Origin: Chitinophagaceae bacterium
Lineage (GTDB): Bacteria > Bacteroidota > Bacteroidia > Chitinophagales > Chitinophagaceae
NCBI GenBank assembly: GCA_023251255.1
Contig: JAHEZD010000002.1
Span: 1-64,000, forward strand
DNA: 64,000 nt
Direction of reading: 5' to 3'
The notes below the pieces were generated by a model. It was not told where the DNA came from. It made no database searches and saw only the letters and a program-made list of their open reading frames with translations. The translations under genes and the position numbers were made by a program. Shown one piece after another: positions 31,194 to 40,502 of this stretch. The first letter of the stretch is position 1, and each line of letters begins with the position of its first letter.

Positions 31194-34100
31194 TTAAAAG
31201 TTGAAACGTACACCCAATTGACTTATCCATCTTGCGGAATAAGCTGGTGTGGCACTAACGTTTAGATTTAAAGGAACAAAATTTGGATTGAACCTATATT
31301 GTGGAGTAAGGTTAGTAGCACTAACATATCCAGCAAATCCAATCGGAGCAACCTGGTCGAAACTAGCAAAATAGCTTCTGCCCCAATCCCTGTTCAAGAA
31401 GTTGGTAAAGTTGAACATATCATACGTTAATTGGAACTGGTAACGGTGACCAGCAACCTTGATATTGAAATCTTGCGTGATTTTCAAATCAACGTTATTG
31501 GTGAAAGGTAAACGTGATCCGTTCCTTTCTGCAAAATGTCCACGATTGTTATTCAAATAAGGTGTTTTTTGAATAAACTGTTCAAGCGCATCTTTCTGTT
31601 GTTGAGGTGTATAAGTAGTTGTACCAACAGTATTGCTTAAGAATGTCATTGCTTGAAGTTCGGTTGCTGTTGGAATGTATATCAAGTCATTTAAGCCAGT
31701 GGTGCCATCATCTCTAATTGCACTACCAGAAGAATAGGTATAGCTAATTGGGTTACCGCTTTGACCAGTATAAAAGAGTCCAACTGTTGTTGCCAAGGCC
31801 TTTTTAGCATAAGTGAATTTCTTGCTTAAAAATGCTGTTATCCTATGCCCTTGGCTAAAATCGGAAATATTGGTAGATAAACCATTCCTGCCATTAACAG
31901 ACTCTTCGTTCCTCCATTGACTAAGGTTTACGGAACTTGTAGCTTCATTAACAACTACTGAATTACCGTAGGCATAGCTCATATTGAAATTGAAACCAGT
32001 GTTGGTCCTTTTATCAATAGTGAAACTGAAATTGTAGGCAAAACCTTTAGGCTGTGTTGTATTGTTCGATACCAAAATAGCGTTATCATAAGGATTTGTA
32101 CCTGTTGATGTAATAGGAATATTGTTGGTACTTGTCCCTGTTACACCATATACGGTACGAGGACCGGCACCCAAGGAAACACCTACAGGTGGAAGGATAT
32201 TAATATTTGTATAGTATATCTCATTTATGTTTTTGCTAAACATTCCTTCAAAAGTCCCAGTCCAGCCATTTCCGAACTTCTTGTCAACCGCTAAGGAAGT
32301 TCTCCAAAGTTTAGGCATTTTGAAATCAGCAGAAATCAGGTTCAATGGTCCTTTTGTTAAACTAACACCAACACTACTTGCTGGCCAAATGCTTCCATTT
32401 ATGTTATTGGGATCCCACCTGAAGCGAATAAGGTTCAATGCGGTAGCAGGAGCTGTATATCCTCCTACAAATAGGCCATTGTTATTGTAGACGCCTCCAG
32501 GCCAAACCAACGGCATCCTACCAGAGAAGATACCGATACCTCCACGAACTGTGATGGATTCATCAGGAATTTTGTAGGTAAAGCCAAATCTGGGAGAGAT
32601 GGATAAAGGGATGTTTGGTTTTTGACCAGACCTTGCTCCCTTTAAGTCATAGTATTGCGCAAATTTCGGAAGGGCAATATCATTGGTGTAAGGATCCGCA
32701 GTAGGGGTGGAGAGGAACTTATATAAATCGCCCCTGATGCCAAAATTCAACGTCAAGTTATCACCTGTACGTATTTCATCAGTCCAGAATGCAGCACCTT
32801 TTCCAACCTTAAATTTAGCTGCTGCACCAGTATTGTCATTTAATTGGTTGTCTATAAGTGGGTAACCAACTTGGTAACTTGTTGGGGCAACATTATTTGC
32901 AATAAAGTTGGCCAAACCTGTAGTGGTAACAGCACTGCCCACATTATTATACCTGTAATTGCCAAAAGTATTTTGTATGAAAACATTGTAATCATCAAAA
33001 TATTCATAATCAACGCCCAATGTCATTGCATGTTTGCCCACATTGAATTTGAACGCATCTACTATGCCCAAGTTCTTTTGGGTCAACAAATTCTGTGTGC
33101 TGCTGTTGTCAGGTCCAATATTAAGTGTTCCGCCCGGTCCATCTTGAATAGCAATACGTGGAAATGGATTACCTGTAATGTTCCTATCGTCGTTTACATC
33201 GCTGTAGGTAATTAAAAGTTTATTACTTGAACTGCGGCCTACTACGGTTTTTAATTCAACTGAAACGGAATTGGTGGTACTGGGAAAATCTGGCCCACCA
33301 TTGCTGAAATTGATTGTTGAACTGGAACTTAAGGAAGGGCTGTTGGATACAGCTTTATTAAGCCTGTAACTAACGGACAATCTATTTTTCAAATTGATGT
33401 TCCAATCAATTTTTGCTGAAATCCTATCAACATTCAACGTTTTTTTTGTACTCAAAAAATCTCCTGGATCATATTTATAGGTATTCTTCAATACATCAAT
33501 TAGTGCCTGTATCCCGGCTACAGTTGTTGTGTTGCCTTTATAGGTACTGAAGTCAAAAGGTTGCGGCGTTTGGTCCCTTTGTTGTTCTACGCTAACAAAG
33601 TAGAAAACTTTGTTTTTTACAAATGCCCCACCAATTCTTGCACCATAAGTTTTGTTGGTGAAATCGGAGAATTTTGTCGCCAAAGATTTATCCCCATTCG
33701 GAGTCTTACCAGCAAGGTCCTGGTTGCGGTAAAAATAATATACAGAGCCTGATGTTTTGTTGGAACCACTCTTGGTAACAGCGTTGATGCCACCACCTGT
33801 GAAATTCCCTTGGGAAGCATCATAAGGAGAAATAACAACTTGAAATTGGTCTATGGCGTCTATGGAAATTGGCGCAGCACCTGTTTGGCCTCCATTGGTA
33901 CCTGAATTTGCTAGACCAAATACATCATTATTGATTGCACCGTCCACGTAGAATGAATTGTAACGGTTATTTTGCCCAGCAATTGAAACGGCACCTTCAT
34001 TGCCGCCAATCAATCTTGCTTGTGGCACAGTACGTAAATAATCGTAAATATTACGTCCTACACTTGGTAAGCCATTCATTTTATCAGCACCTATGGTTGT

Positions 34101-34511
34101 TGATGTACCGCCTTTACCGGAAAATTCCTCAGTTTTCTTGGTAGCGGTTACAGTAACCCCTGCAATATTCGTAGCCTTGGATGCCAAAGCAAAATCCACC
34201 TTGAAGCTTTCGCCAAGGTTCAAATAAATGTCTGTTTTCTTTTCTGTTGCAAAATTGATGAATGAAACTTCCACCGTATATGGACCACCCGGGTTCATAT
34301 TGTTAATGTCAAAACGGCCACCAGTGCGGCTTTGAACTTTGTAAACAGTTCCTGTAGGTTCATGGGTTGCAATAATGGTGGCACCTACCAAAACTTCGCC
34401 TGTATTGGTTTTTACACTACCACCAAGACCGCTCGTTGTGTTTTGTGCCATTGCAATTGCCGGCAGTAACAATACCGCCAAAACGAATTGTAAGATTTTT
34501 CTACTAAGCAT
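31194..34511 (-). CDS. Oar-like TonB-dependent outer-membrane receptor
   Basis: 1105 residues from ATG at 34511 (MLSRKILQFVLAVLLLPAIAMAQ signal peptide). A carboxypeptidase-regulatory domain (SGLGGSVKTNTGEVLVGATI), a plug (GGTSTTIGADKMNGLPSVGRNIYDYL; SFYVDGAINNDVFGL; SPYDASQGNFTGGGINAVTKSG) and a large barrel follow, with the DWNINLKNRLSVSYR turns and a C-terminal barrel region ending in RWISQLGVRFNF. This matches the Oar subfamily of TonB receptors. Ligand unknown; Oar-like proteins are implicated in adhesion, development or large-substrate uptake. A palindrome-rich region (34695-34822) lies in its 5' flank. Confidence 0.93.
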   Translation of the reverse strand: MLSRKILQFVLAVLLLPAIAMAQNTTSGLGGSVKTNTGEVLVGATIIATHEPTGTVYKVQSRTGGRFDINNMNPGGPYTVEVSFINFATEKKTDIYLNLGESFKVDFALASKATNIAGVTVTATKKTEEFSGKGGTSTTIGADKMNGLPSVGRNIYDYLRTVPQARLIGGNEGAVSIAGQNNRYNSFYVDGAINNDVFGLANSGTNGGQTGAAPISIDAIDQFQVVISPYDASQGNFTGGGINAVTKSGSNKTSGSVYYFYRNQDLAGKTPNGDKSLATKFSDFTNKTYGARIGGAFVKNKVFYFVSVEQQRDQTPQPFDFSTYKGNTTTVAGIQALIDVLKNTYKYDPGDFLSTKKTLNVDRISAKIDWNINLKNRLSVSYRLNKAVSNSPSLSSSSTINFSNGGPDFPSTTNSVSVELKTVVGRSSSNKLLITYSDVNDDRNITGNPFPRIAIQDGPGGTLNIGPDNSSTQNLLTQKNLGIVDAFKFNVGKHAMTLGVDYEYFDDYNVFIQNTFGNYRYNNVGSAVTTTGLANFIANNVAPTSYQVGYPLIDNQLNDNTGAAAKFKVGKGAAFWTDEIRTGDNLTLNFGIRGDLYKFLSTPTADPYTNDIALPKFAQYYDLKGARSGQKPNIPLSISPRFGFTYKIPDESITVRGGIGIFSGRMPLVWPGGVYNNNGLFVGGYTAPATALNLIRFRWDPNNINGSIWPASSVGVSLTKGPLNLISADFKMPKLWRTSLAVDKKFGNGWTGTFEGMFSKNINEIYYTNINILPPVGVSLGAGPRTVYGVTGTSTNNIPITSTGTNPYDNAILVSNNTTQPKGFAYNFSFTIDKRTNTGFNFNMSYAYGNSVVVNEATSSVNLSQWRNEESVNGRNGLSTNISDFSQGHRITAFLSKKFTYAKKALATTVGLFYTGQSGNPISYTYSSGSAIRDDGTTGLNDLIYIPTATELQAMTFLSNTVGTTTYTPQQQKDALEQFIQKTPYLNNNRGHFAERNGSRLPFTNNVDLKITQDFNIKVAGHRYQFQLTYDMFNFTNFLNRDWGRSYFASFDQVAPIGFAGYVSATNLTPQYRFNPNFVPLNLNVSATPAYSARWISQLGVRFNF

Positions 34512-34951
34512 AATGTTAATTTTTCGGTACAAAGAAAATGAATTATCTCTTTCCTCTGCCAACATAATGTTAACAAATTGAAAGTTATCAAGGGTTAAGG
34601 CTTATTAAATAGAAGTTGTTTAAACTTTTTGGAAAATTGCCTTGAGGGTAGCTTGTTCTCATTCATACTATGCGCATCTAGATTAAAATTCCGAGGTGGA
34701 ACAAAATCTTTGGAACATGTTAAGATGTTCCAATAAAAATGTTCCAAGACTTGTGGAACAAAAAAGTTGGACCATGCTGAAATGTTCCAGAAAAAATGTT
34801 CCAGTATAGATTTATGGAACATTGTAAGAGTTATGAGTTATTTGTTCAGCAAAATCGATACTTGGCCAAAGACTTACGAACAAAGGAAAACAAACAACAA
34901 TCAGTTTCCTGTTGCCTGCCCAATTGTACATTTGTACTTCAATAATATAGT
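34512..34951. other. Intergenic with TGGAACA half-sites between Oar-like gene and ribBA
   Basis: From about 34696 to 34821 there are eight copies of TGGAACA or its complement TGTTCCA, including a palindrome TTGGAACAT-N6-ATGTTCCAA at 34710-34733. No gene is called; the reverse frame through the repeats is a shadow. The ribBA promoter lies at 34927. Confidence 0.6.
34927..34934 (+). promoter_or_regulatory. ribBA promoter
   Basis: TACATTTG matching TAnnTTTG, ending 17 bases before the ATG; TTTC sits 19 bases upstream (34904-34907) as the -33 element. No FMN riboswitch fold was recognised in the short leader. Confidence 0.7.
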
Positions 34952-36157
34952 ATGTTAGACAACATTGCTTCAGCAATAGAGGATATCAAGAATGGTAAAA
35001 TGGTCATTGTAGTGGATGACGAAGACCGTGAAAATGAAGGTGACTGCATTGTGGCAGCGAGGTTTGCCACGCCAGAAATCATCAATTTCATGAGCAAGGA
35101 GTGCCGTGGCCTGATTTGCGTGGCACTCACTGAAGAAAGATGTGCCGAATTGGAACTGCAACCAATGGTCACTTCCAACACCTCATTGCACGAAACTGCA
35201 TTCACTGTTTCCATAGATTTGATCAGCCCAGAAACTTCTACAGGTATTTCTGCGCAGGACAGGTCAAAAACCGTAATGGCATTGGTGGACCCAACTATCC
35301 AGCCGTCCGATTTTGGTAGGCCTGGACATATATTTCCTTTAAAGGCGAAACCAGGCGGTGTTTTAAGAAGGACCGGCCACACAGAAGCTTCTGTTGATTT
35401 GCCAAGGCTTGCTGGTTTGGAACCTGCAGGTGTTTTGGTGGAAGTAATGAATGAAGATGGTACCATGGCAAGGCTTCCCCAATTAATGGAAATGGCAAAA
35501 AAGTTCAACCTTAAATTGATTTCCATAAAGGACTTGATAGAATATAGGCTTCAACAGGACAGTTTGATTGAAGAGATTGTCAGGGTTGATATGCCCACCA
35601 AATTCGGGCATTTTACTTTGGCTGCTTTTAAGGATAAATTAAATGGTGCGGAGCATTTGGCATTGATAAAAGGTGACTGGAAAAAAGATGAACCTGTACT
35701 TACAAGGGTTCATAGTAGTTGCTTCACCGGTGATATTTTGGGAAGTTTCCGCTGCGATTGTGGCGAGCAACTGGCCAAGGCCATGCAAATGGTGGATGCA
35801 GAAGGCAAGGGCCTCATACTCTACATGAACCAGGAAGGCAGGGGTATTGGCCTCCTCAATAAATTGAGGGCCTACAAACTACAGGAAGAAGGAATGGATA
35901 CCGTGGAAGCCAATTTGCACCTGGGTTTTGGTATGGACGAAAGGGATTATGGCGTTGGTGCCCAGATTCTGCGCCAGTTGAATGTTACCAAGCTTAGGCT
36001 CATGAGCAACAATCCACGCAAACGTGCAGCTCTAAAAGGATATGGTTTGGAAATTGTTGAGATTGTGCCCATTGAAATTGCTTCTAATCCGCATAATGAA
36101 AAGTACTTGGAAACAAAGAGGGATAAAATGGGCCATGAAATTTTAGGTATGCAATAG
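34952..36157 (+). CDS. ribBA: Bifunctional 3,4-dihydroxy-2-butanone-4-phosphate synthase / GTP cyclohydrolase II
   Basis: Starts both branches of riboflavin synthesis. 401 residues. N-terminal RibB domain: [22 protein letters not shown]-like and [17 protein letters not shown], ending in DLIEYR. C-terminal RibA domain from about residue 210: [24 protein letters not shown] with the three zinc cysteines, NQEGRGIGL (variant of the usual start, N for R/H), and [16 protein letters not shown]. Both halves appear intact. ATG at 34952 with a good promoter. ribH is 26 kb away in this window; the operon is otherwise monocistronic. Confidence 0.97.
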   Translation: MLDNIASAIEDIKNGKMVIVVDDEDRENEGDCIVAARFATPEIINFMSKECRGLICVALTEERCAELELQPMVTSNTSLHETAFTVSIDLISPETSTGISAQDRSKTVMALVDPTIQPSDFGRPGHIFPLKAKPGGVLRRTGHTEASVDLPRLAGLEPAGVLVEVMNEDGTMARLPQLMEMAKKFNLKLISIKDLIEYRLQQDSLIEEIVRVDMPTKFGHFTLAAFKDKLNGAEHLALIKGDWKKDEPVLTRVHSSCFTGDILGSFRCDCGEQLAKAMQMVDAEGKGLILYMNQEGRGIGLLNKLRAYKLQEEGMDTVEANLHLGFGMDERDYGVGAQILRQLNVTKLRLMSNNPRKRAALKGYGLEIVEIVPIEIASNPHNEKYLETKRDKMGHEILGMQ

Positions 36158-36182
36158 TTATTCATTGTTAGCTTTCCGCAAA

Positions 36183-36212
36183 CAACTGCATGAATGAATT
36201 GTTATGCAGTTG
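36183..36212. terminator. Hairpin between ribBA and DUF4407 gene
   Basis: Perfect 9-bp stem CAACTGCAT / ATGCAGTTG with a 12-base loop, 25 bases after the ribBA stop. A second stem TAAACGGC / GCCGTTTA lies at 36237-36272. Either or both may end the converging transcripts. Confidence 0.55.
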
Positions 36213-36385
36213 CCAATAGTCATTAAGATTCACTAGTAAACGGCAATTTTTACCAATAAAAGTAGCCGTTTATGGTTGCAACTTTATCAATGCAGCTAGC
36301 ATATAGCACATTCTGTTAACAATATGTTGTCCTAAATATTGGAAGACGATTGCAATCACTAGGGAAATATTTTGTGCCTGCAACG

Positions 36386-37585
36386 TCAATTTTCCTGTTT
36401 GGTTAGTATTCCATTTTTCACCTCGTTCCATATTCCATCAAAGCTTTTATTGTTTGCCGATTGCCATTGGGCAATAGATGCTTTCATTTTTTCATGGCGG
36501 CTTTCTTTGGCTTCGTCAAAAAATAATTGGATCAATTTTGTATCCTGTTCAAACGCCAACTGATTGTACAGTTGTTTCAGTTGTTGTTCCTTATCTATAT
36601 TGTCGGTTACAATCCTTTTCTCCATCTCTTCCCTTGCAGAAAGCTTGGCATCATAACTGCCAGAAGGCAATAATGTCTTGGCAATCACGGGCATCAGTTC
36701 TATCAGTACCAAAATAATCACCAATAACCAGTAGCGCATCTGCAAAGTAGCATTCGTTTTGATCAGGTTGTTCAGTGCTTCGATTCTTGTTAGGAACCCA
36801 TCATTTAACAGTGATTCAAATACCTGCTGTTCCTGCACTATGGAACCCTCCATGGCGTACAGCGAACTATCAATGGTTTTGATTTGCGGTAGCAATGTTG
36901 CGTTCAGCACTTGGTAATCGGCATCAAGTTTTTCATAACTGTTCTTTTTGGCTCTGGCAATGGCTTCAAGACCAATTTTCTTGCTCCCGCCTGTCCCATC
37001 GGTTTCCGCAATAAAACTTTGCCTAGCACCGCTCACCTCTTGGTAGCGGTCGGCCAATTGCTTTTGCAGTGCCCCTTTTTTGGCTAGCAGTTCATTTTTC
37101 GCAGCAGCATGCACTGCATCTTGTTGGGTGCGTTTTTCCTTCTTCTTCTGTTCGTTGTCCAGCGAAATTTGCAGGTGTACTTCCTTGTTGAACAGGTAAA
37201 GCAGTGCGGGCTGGGCCATAAATGTCCCAATGGTAATGGCCAATAGTCCCCTGAACAGTAGGGGAAGCAGCTTTTGTTTGTTCAGCTTATTGATGCCTTT
37301 GATCAGTGCCCTGTCTATGCTCAGTATAATACCGCCCATAAAAATACCTAGTACCATGGCTGCCACAATATTCGTTACCACCGTACTAAAAAAATACACC
37401 CAGGCCAATGTGGCAAACAGCCAGGTGCCCAGTACGCTCATGCCCACAATGGCATAGCGGTTTCTGTCTATCACAGAGTCCACCAAAAGTTCCTTTTCCG
37501 CCGTGGAGAGCCACCATAAAAATTTTGTCCATCCGTTGGCCACATAACTTTCCCTTTGAGAAAGCATCGGTACGCTTTGCTGCAT
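36386..37585 (-). CDS. DUF4407 domain membrane protein
   Basis: 399 residues from ATG at 37585 (MQQSVPMLSQRESYVANG); the longer frame upstream is not protein-like. Two to three closely spaced N-terminal helices (YAIVGMSVLGTWLFATLAWVYFF, VVTNIVAAMVLGIFMGGIILSI, LLPLLFRGLLAITIGTFMAQPALLYLF), a long coiled-coil rich in Lys/Glu/Gln, then another helix (YWLLVIILVLIELMPVIAKTLL) and a charged tail. This is the DUF4407 layout. Function unknown. Convergent with ribBA. Confidence 0.88.
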   Translation of the reverse strand: MQQSVPMLSQRESYVANGWTKFLWWLSTAEKELLVDSVIDRNRYAIVGMSVLGTWLFATLAWVYFFSTVVTNIVAAMVLGIFMGGIILSIDRALIKGINKLNKQKLLPLLFRGLLAITIGTFMAQPALLYLFNKEVHLQISLDNEQKKKEKRTQQDAVHAAAKNELLAKKGALQKQLADRYQEVSGARQSFIAETDGTGGSKKIGLEAIARAKKNSYEKLDADYQVLNATLLPQIKTIDSSLYAMEGSIVQEQQVFESLLNDGFLTRIEALNNLIKTNATLQMRYWLLVIILVLIELMPVIAKTLLPSGSYDAKLSAREEMEKRIVTDNIDKEQQLKQLYNQLAFEQDTKLIQLFFDEAKESRHEKMKASIAQWQSANNKSFDGIWNEVKNGILTKQEN

Positions 37586-37776
37586 AACATTGATTTTAAA
37601 AATAAAATGGTTGAAGCTGGACCTTGGTTGAAGCCGGAAGAATAGTAAAGAAACAGGGAAACCTCCGAAAAGACAAACTTGTTTTGCTATGGGAATGTGA
37701 ATGTTTGGAAGATACTTTATCGTTACCAACAATGAAGTGACAAAAGGGTTAGTTCATGTTCTCTACTCCTTCCTGT

Positions 37777-38151
37777 TCATTCTTCCTTTTCCATCTGCTC
37801 CTTCAGCAAATGGTATTTCTCCAGCAGTTCATAATATTTCTCCTTCCAAATGTCCCGCTGGCGTTCTGCCTCCTCACGTGTACTGGCATGCGATAGGGAA
37901 GTATAACTATTGGCTGTTTCGGCAACCTTGTTGCCTAGTAGGTCGGGAAAATCCTCCAGGAAATCATGGTGCAATACTTTGCCGTATTTCAGCAGGATAT
38001 CAAGTGGCAGTTCTGCATCTGTAATATGATTGTAATAGCTGGACCTACTGAAGCCCACTTTTTTCACAAGCTGTGTAATAGACAGGCCGCTTTCTGCTAC
38101 AATCTGTAACAGCAGTTCCCCACGATGGCTATATTTTTTCTTGCTTTTCAA
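37777..38151 (-). CDS. HTH protein with C-terminal coiled coil
   Basis: 124 residues. Helix-turn-helix near residues 12-45 (LLLQIVAESGLSITQLVKKVGFSRSSYYNHIT), followed by LPLDILLKYGKVLHHDF, and a C-terminal coiled coil (EEAERQRDIWKEKYYELLEKYHLLKEQMEKEE). The DNA-binding part resembles XRE/transposase-like HTH domains in small Bacteroidota regulators. The only start is TTG at 38151; no ATG precedes it in frame before an upstream stop. A palindrome at 38183-38217 (AATATTGAC / GTCAATATT) sits just upstream and could be its operator. Confidence 0.8.
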   Translation of the reverse strand: MKSKKKYSHRGELLLQIVAESGLSITQLVKKVGFSRSSYYNHITDAELPLDILLKYGKVLHHDFLEDFPDLLGNKVAETANSYTSLSHASTREEAERQRDIWKEKYYELLEKYHLLKEQMEKEE

Positions 38152-38768
38152 GGCTGTAAAGAAATGAACATAAATGTGGAAAAATATTGACTAAAAAAAT
38201 TAGTAATCGTCAATATTGTTCATAAATTTGTACAAACATGTTTATTTGCGCCTGTGTAAACATTGTCGCATAAAAGAAAATGGTTTGTAAGTTTTGCGAT
38301 TCTTCAATGGAATTATTTGAAGCATTCGCTTTGAGTCTTGTACTGGAACCTCGGAAATTTCAATGCCGCAAGACAATAAGTTGATGCCAACGTTTTTGAC
38401 GTAGGTCCCTTATTGTGGCATCCTGAAGGTTGTAGCACGTAAGTAGGGAGCTACGTCATTTTTTATTCCCTCCTTAAATAGGCTCCATTGTTAATTGACA
38501 ATTCTCTTGACCTTGGAAGCAAATGTATATATATCGGGATTATTATGGCATCAGGCATTTAATCAAATGCTGCATCGTGTACCGAAGGTTGTTTTATGCT
38601 ATATAGCTTATCGGTCATATACATATTTCTATTTCGGAATTTATATAACTTATAAAATAAGGGACCCTACCCGAATCGAAGTTTACGGTACAACGGCAAA
38701 AGGCAACATCAATACGTCTATATATCCAATCCAGCGTTTAGAAAGTCCACACATCTTAATCATTATTT
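38152..38768. other. 617-base non-coding region with palindrome, promoter and RNA-like structure
   Basis: Contains the inverted repeat AATATTGAC (38183-38191) / GTCAATATT (38209-38217) around ACTAA-N4-TTAGT, a plus-strand promoter-like TAAATTTG at 38223-38230, and a structured segment to about 38467. The stretch 38470-38768 is AT-rich with no gene; a 97-codon frame there looks random. Confidence 0.55.
38237..38467 (+). ncRNA. Candidate structured small RNA
   Basis: Follows TAAATTTG (38223-38230) and ends at a stem TGACGTAGGTCCCT (38397-38410) / AGGGAGCTACGTCA (38445-38458), 13 of 14 paired, then TTTTTTATT. An upstream hairpin GCGATTCTTCAAT...TTGAAGCATTCGC lies at about 38296-38330, and ACAATAAG (38373-38380) can pair with CTTATTGT (38409-38416), in competition with the terminal stem. 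No known RNA family was recognised. The evidence is promoter, folding and terminator only. Confidence 0.4.
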
Positions 38769-39347
38769 ATGGAAAAAAGAGAACTTAAGGCTAGGCATAG
38801 CAGTAGCCAATTCAGCATCCATTCCTTTTTCGACACGTATAGCTTGGCTGCAGCCATTGTGCAGGTGGAACAAAGCCTGGAAGCGGCTACTAATAATAGA
38901 CCATACAAAAAAGGCCCAGCTTATGATATGGTATACCTGTACACAAACTTGCAGGAACTTTATGTGCCTGTAATCATCGGCAAGGGAGCTTGTACTGTGA
39001 AACCAAAATGCAAGATAAAAGTAGGAAAGGAATATACTCAGCCCGATATGCAGCAATATCAGCACTTTGTTAGTAGAAGCCATTTCGCCAATGCCTGGAA
39101 CTGTTTCCCACGTCATCTCACCGCTCAGCAGTACCTAAACCCTAATAAGGCTATCAAGAAATTTTCTGCCTTCTTGTCCCAGCAGGAATGGGAACAGGTT
39201 TTCAAAGACATAATAAAGTATGCACTCAGCAATGAAGCAATGAGTGAAGAATACACGGCCTATGACATCCTGTGCATACGTATGCACATCTTGAGGTTTG
39301 TGGAAGCCTGCCATTTACTGCATGTACGGATAAGCCAAAACAAATAG
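38769..39347 (+). CDS. Unknown protein, 192 residues
   Basis: Soluble, basic protein with no signal peptide or membrane segment. Visible: an N-terminal SQFSIHSFFDTYSLAAAIVQVEQSLEAA helix, AYDMVYLYTNLQELYVPVIIGKG, then KFSAFLSQQEWEQVFKDIIKYALSNEAMSEEY and a C-terminal helix DILCIRMHILRFVEACHLLHV. No family was recognised. Ninety-five bases before the MNT-HEPN gene on the same strand, so the two may function together. Confidence 0.7.
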   Translation: MEKRELKARHSSSQFSIHSFFDTYSLAAAIVQVEQSLEAATNNRPYKKGPAYDMVYLYTNLQELYVPVIIGKGACTVKPKCKIKVGKEYTQPDMQQYQHFVSRSHFANAWNCFPRHLTAQQYLNPNKAIKKFSAFLSQQEWEQVFKDIIKYALSNEAMSEEYTAYDILCIRMHILRFVEACHLLHVRISQNK

Positions 39348-39442
39348 AAGAACAAGGGCCTAAATAATACGAACACATATTACCAATAACGAACTTATCC
39401 AAAAGGACTATATATTTTGGACAGGTAGCAAAATGCATTCGC

Positions 39443-40264
39443 ATGTACTATTTACTTACCGAAACCTTCAAATCCCAAGAATCCAAACTGGTTGCTCTTA
39501 TCAGAAAGGCAGCTCCAGTAGAAAGGATTTATATGCTCGGATCAACACTGCTCCAAAGAAGAACTGAAAGCATTTTTACACCTACTTCGCCAACATGTAG
39601 ATCAGTGGGCCATTATTGGCTGTTGGTACTTGTGGATAACGTTGGTAAATGCAATAGCCACCTACAAGACAAAATGGAAAACAGTTGCCGTTCATTGCTT
39701 CCTGTAACAATAATTGTGTTGGATATATCCACATTCGGCAATTGGTTGAAACAGGGCCACCGTTTTGCACAGACAGTAAAAGAAATAGCTGTATTGCTGT
39801 ATACCAGCAGTGATAGTCCATTCCAAAGTGTTGCTTATAGGCGCCAGGATAACAATAAGGAAGTCAATAATTTAAGCCATGCGCAATCCATTATTATCAT
39901 ACAGGAATTTATAGCGGGGGCGGAGCTTTATGATAAAAGGTCACAGTACCGCATGGCTGCCTTTATGCTGCACCAAGCTGCCGAACATGCGCTGCATGCT
40001 ATACTCAAAGTTGGTACCGGCTTGCATATCAATACCCACAACATAGATAAGCTTGTACGTTACTGTTCCATGGTAGCTGATAGGGTGAATGATTTTTTCC
40101 CACGGAACAGCCAAGTGAATAAAAGGCTTTTCCATTTGTTGCAGGAAGCATATATCGCCACCCGTTACAAGGAAAGCGACGGCATCACCAGTAACGATAT
40201 TAAGACATTGATGGATCGAATTAATGGCCTTTATCAAATGGCAGTTTCTATTACTACAGCATAA
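39443..40264 (+). CDS. Fused MNT-like/HEPN domain protein
   Basis: 273 residues. N-terminal half looks like a degenerate minimal nucleotidyltransferase: RIYMLGSTL in place of the GS motif, HYWLLVLVD strand without the DxD acids, LLPVTIIVLDISTFGNWLKQGHRFAQTV and IAVLLYTSS. C-terminal HEPN domain from about residue 150: FIAGAELYDKRSQYRMAAFMLHQAAEHALHAIL and ATRYKESDGI. The R-x4-6-H RNase motif is not evident, so a catalytic role is doubtful. MNT and HEPN are partners in toxin-antitoxin pairs; here they share one chain. ATG at 39443. Confidence 0.83.
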   Translation: MYYLLTETFKSQESKLVALIRKAAPVERIYMLGSTLLQRRTESIFTPTSPTCRSVGHYWLLVLVDNVGKCNSHLQDKMENSCRSLLPVTIIVLDISTFGNWLKQGHRFAQTVKEIAVLLYTSSDSPFQSVAYRRQDNNKEVNNLSHAQSIIIIQEFIAGAELYDKRSQYRMAAFMLHQAAEHALHAILKVGTGLHINTHNIDKLVRYCSMVADRVNDFFPRNSQVNKRLFHLLQEAYIATRYKESDGITSNDIKTLMDRINGLYQMAVSITTA

Positions 40265-40415
40265 TTGTACTAAAAAATAGGCAATGGGGTGGTGGCACCG
40301 TCCTGAGAATATTGAATCAACCCCATTCTAGTATAGTATGTTAAACGAAGGAACTTGATCCACTCCATTAAAACTGGCAATAGATAATTATCCTATTCCT
40401 CGCTAAGTGGTGTCT

Positions 40416-40423
40416 TAATTTTG
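40416..40423 (+). promoter_or_regulatory. Promoter of DUF5686 gene
   Basis: TAATTTTG matching TAnnTTTG, about 80 bases before the ATG at 40503. Gives a leader of roughly 70 bases. Confidence 0.55.
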
Positions 40424-40502
40424 GTACTTTTTCACGTTCATTTAGACTATATTGAAATGGATTGTAACTTCTCATTACTTACATTCGTTCCAACTACTGA
40501 TT

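Noticed and set aside
34595-34822. 75-codon reverse frame through the TGGAACA sites
   Set aside because: Its repeated EHF-WNI words come from the DNA half-sites; not a protein family.
34935-34951. FMN riboswitch before ribBA
   Set aside because: The leader from the predicted start is only about 10-15 bases, too short for the RFN element, and no RFN sequence was seen upstream.
38495-38788. 97-codon plus frame before the 192-residue gene
   Set aside because: AT-rich with many Ile/Tyr codons, overlaps the start of the next gene, no motif.
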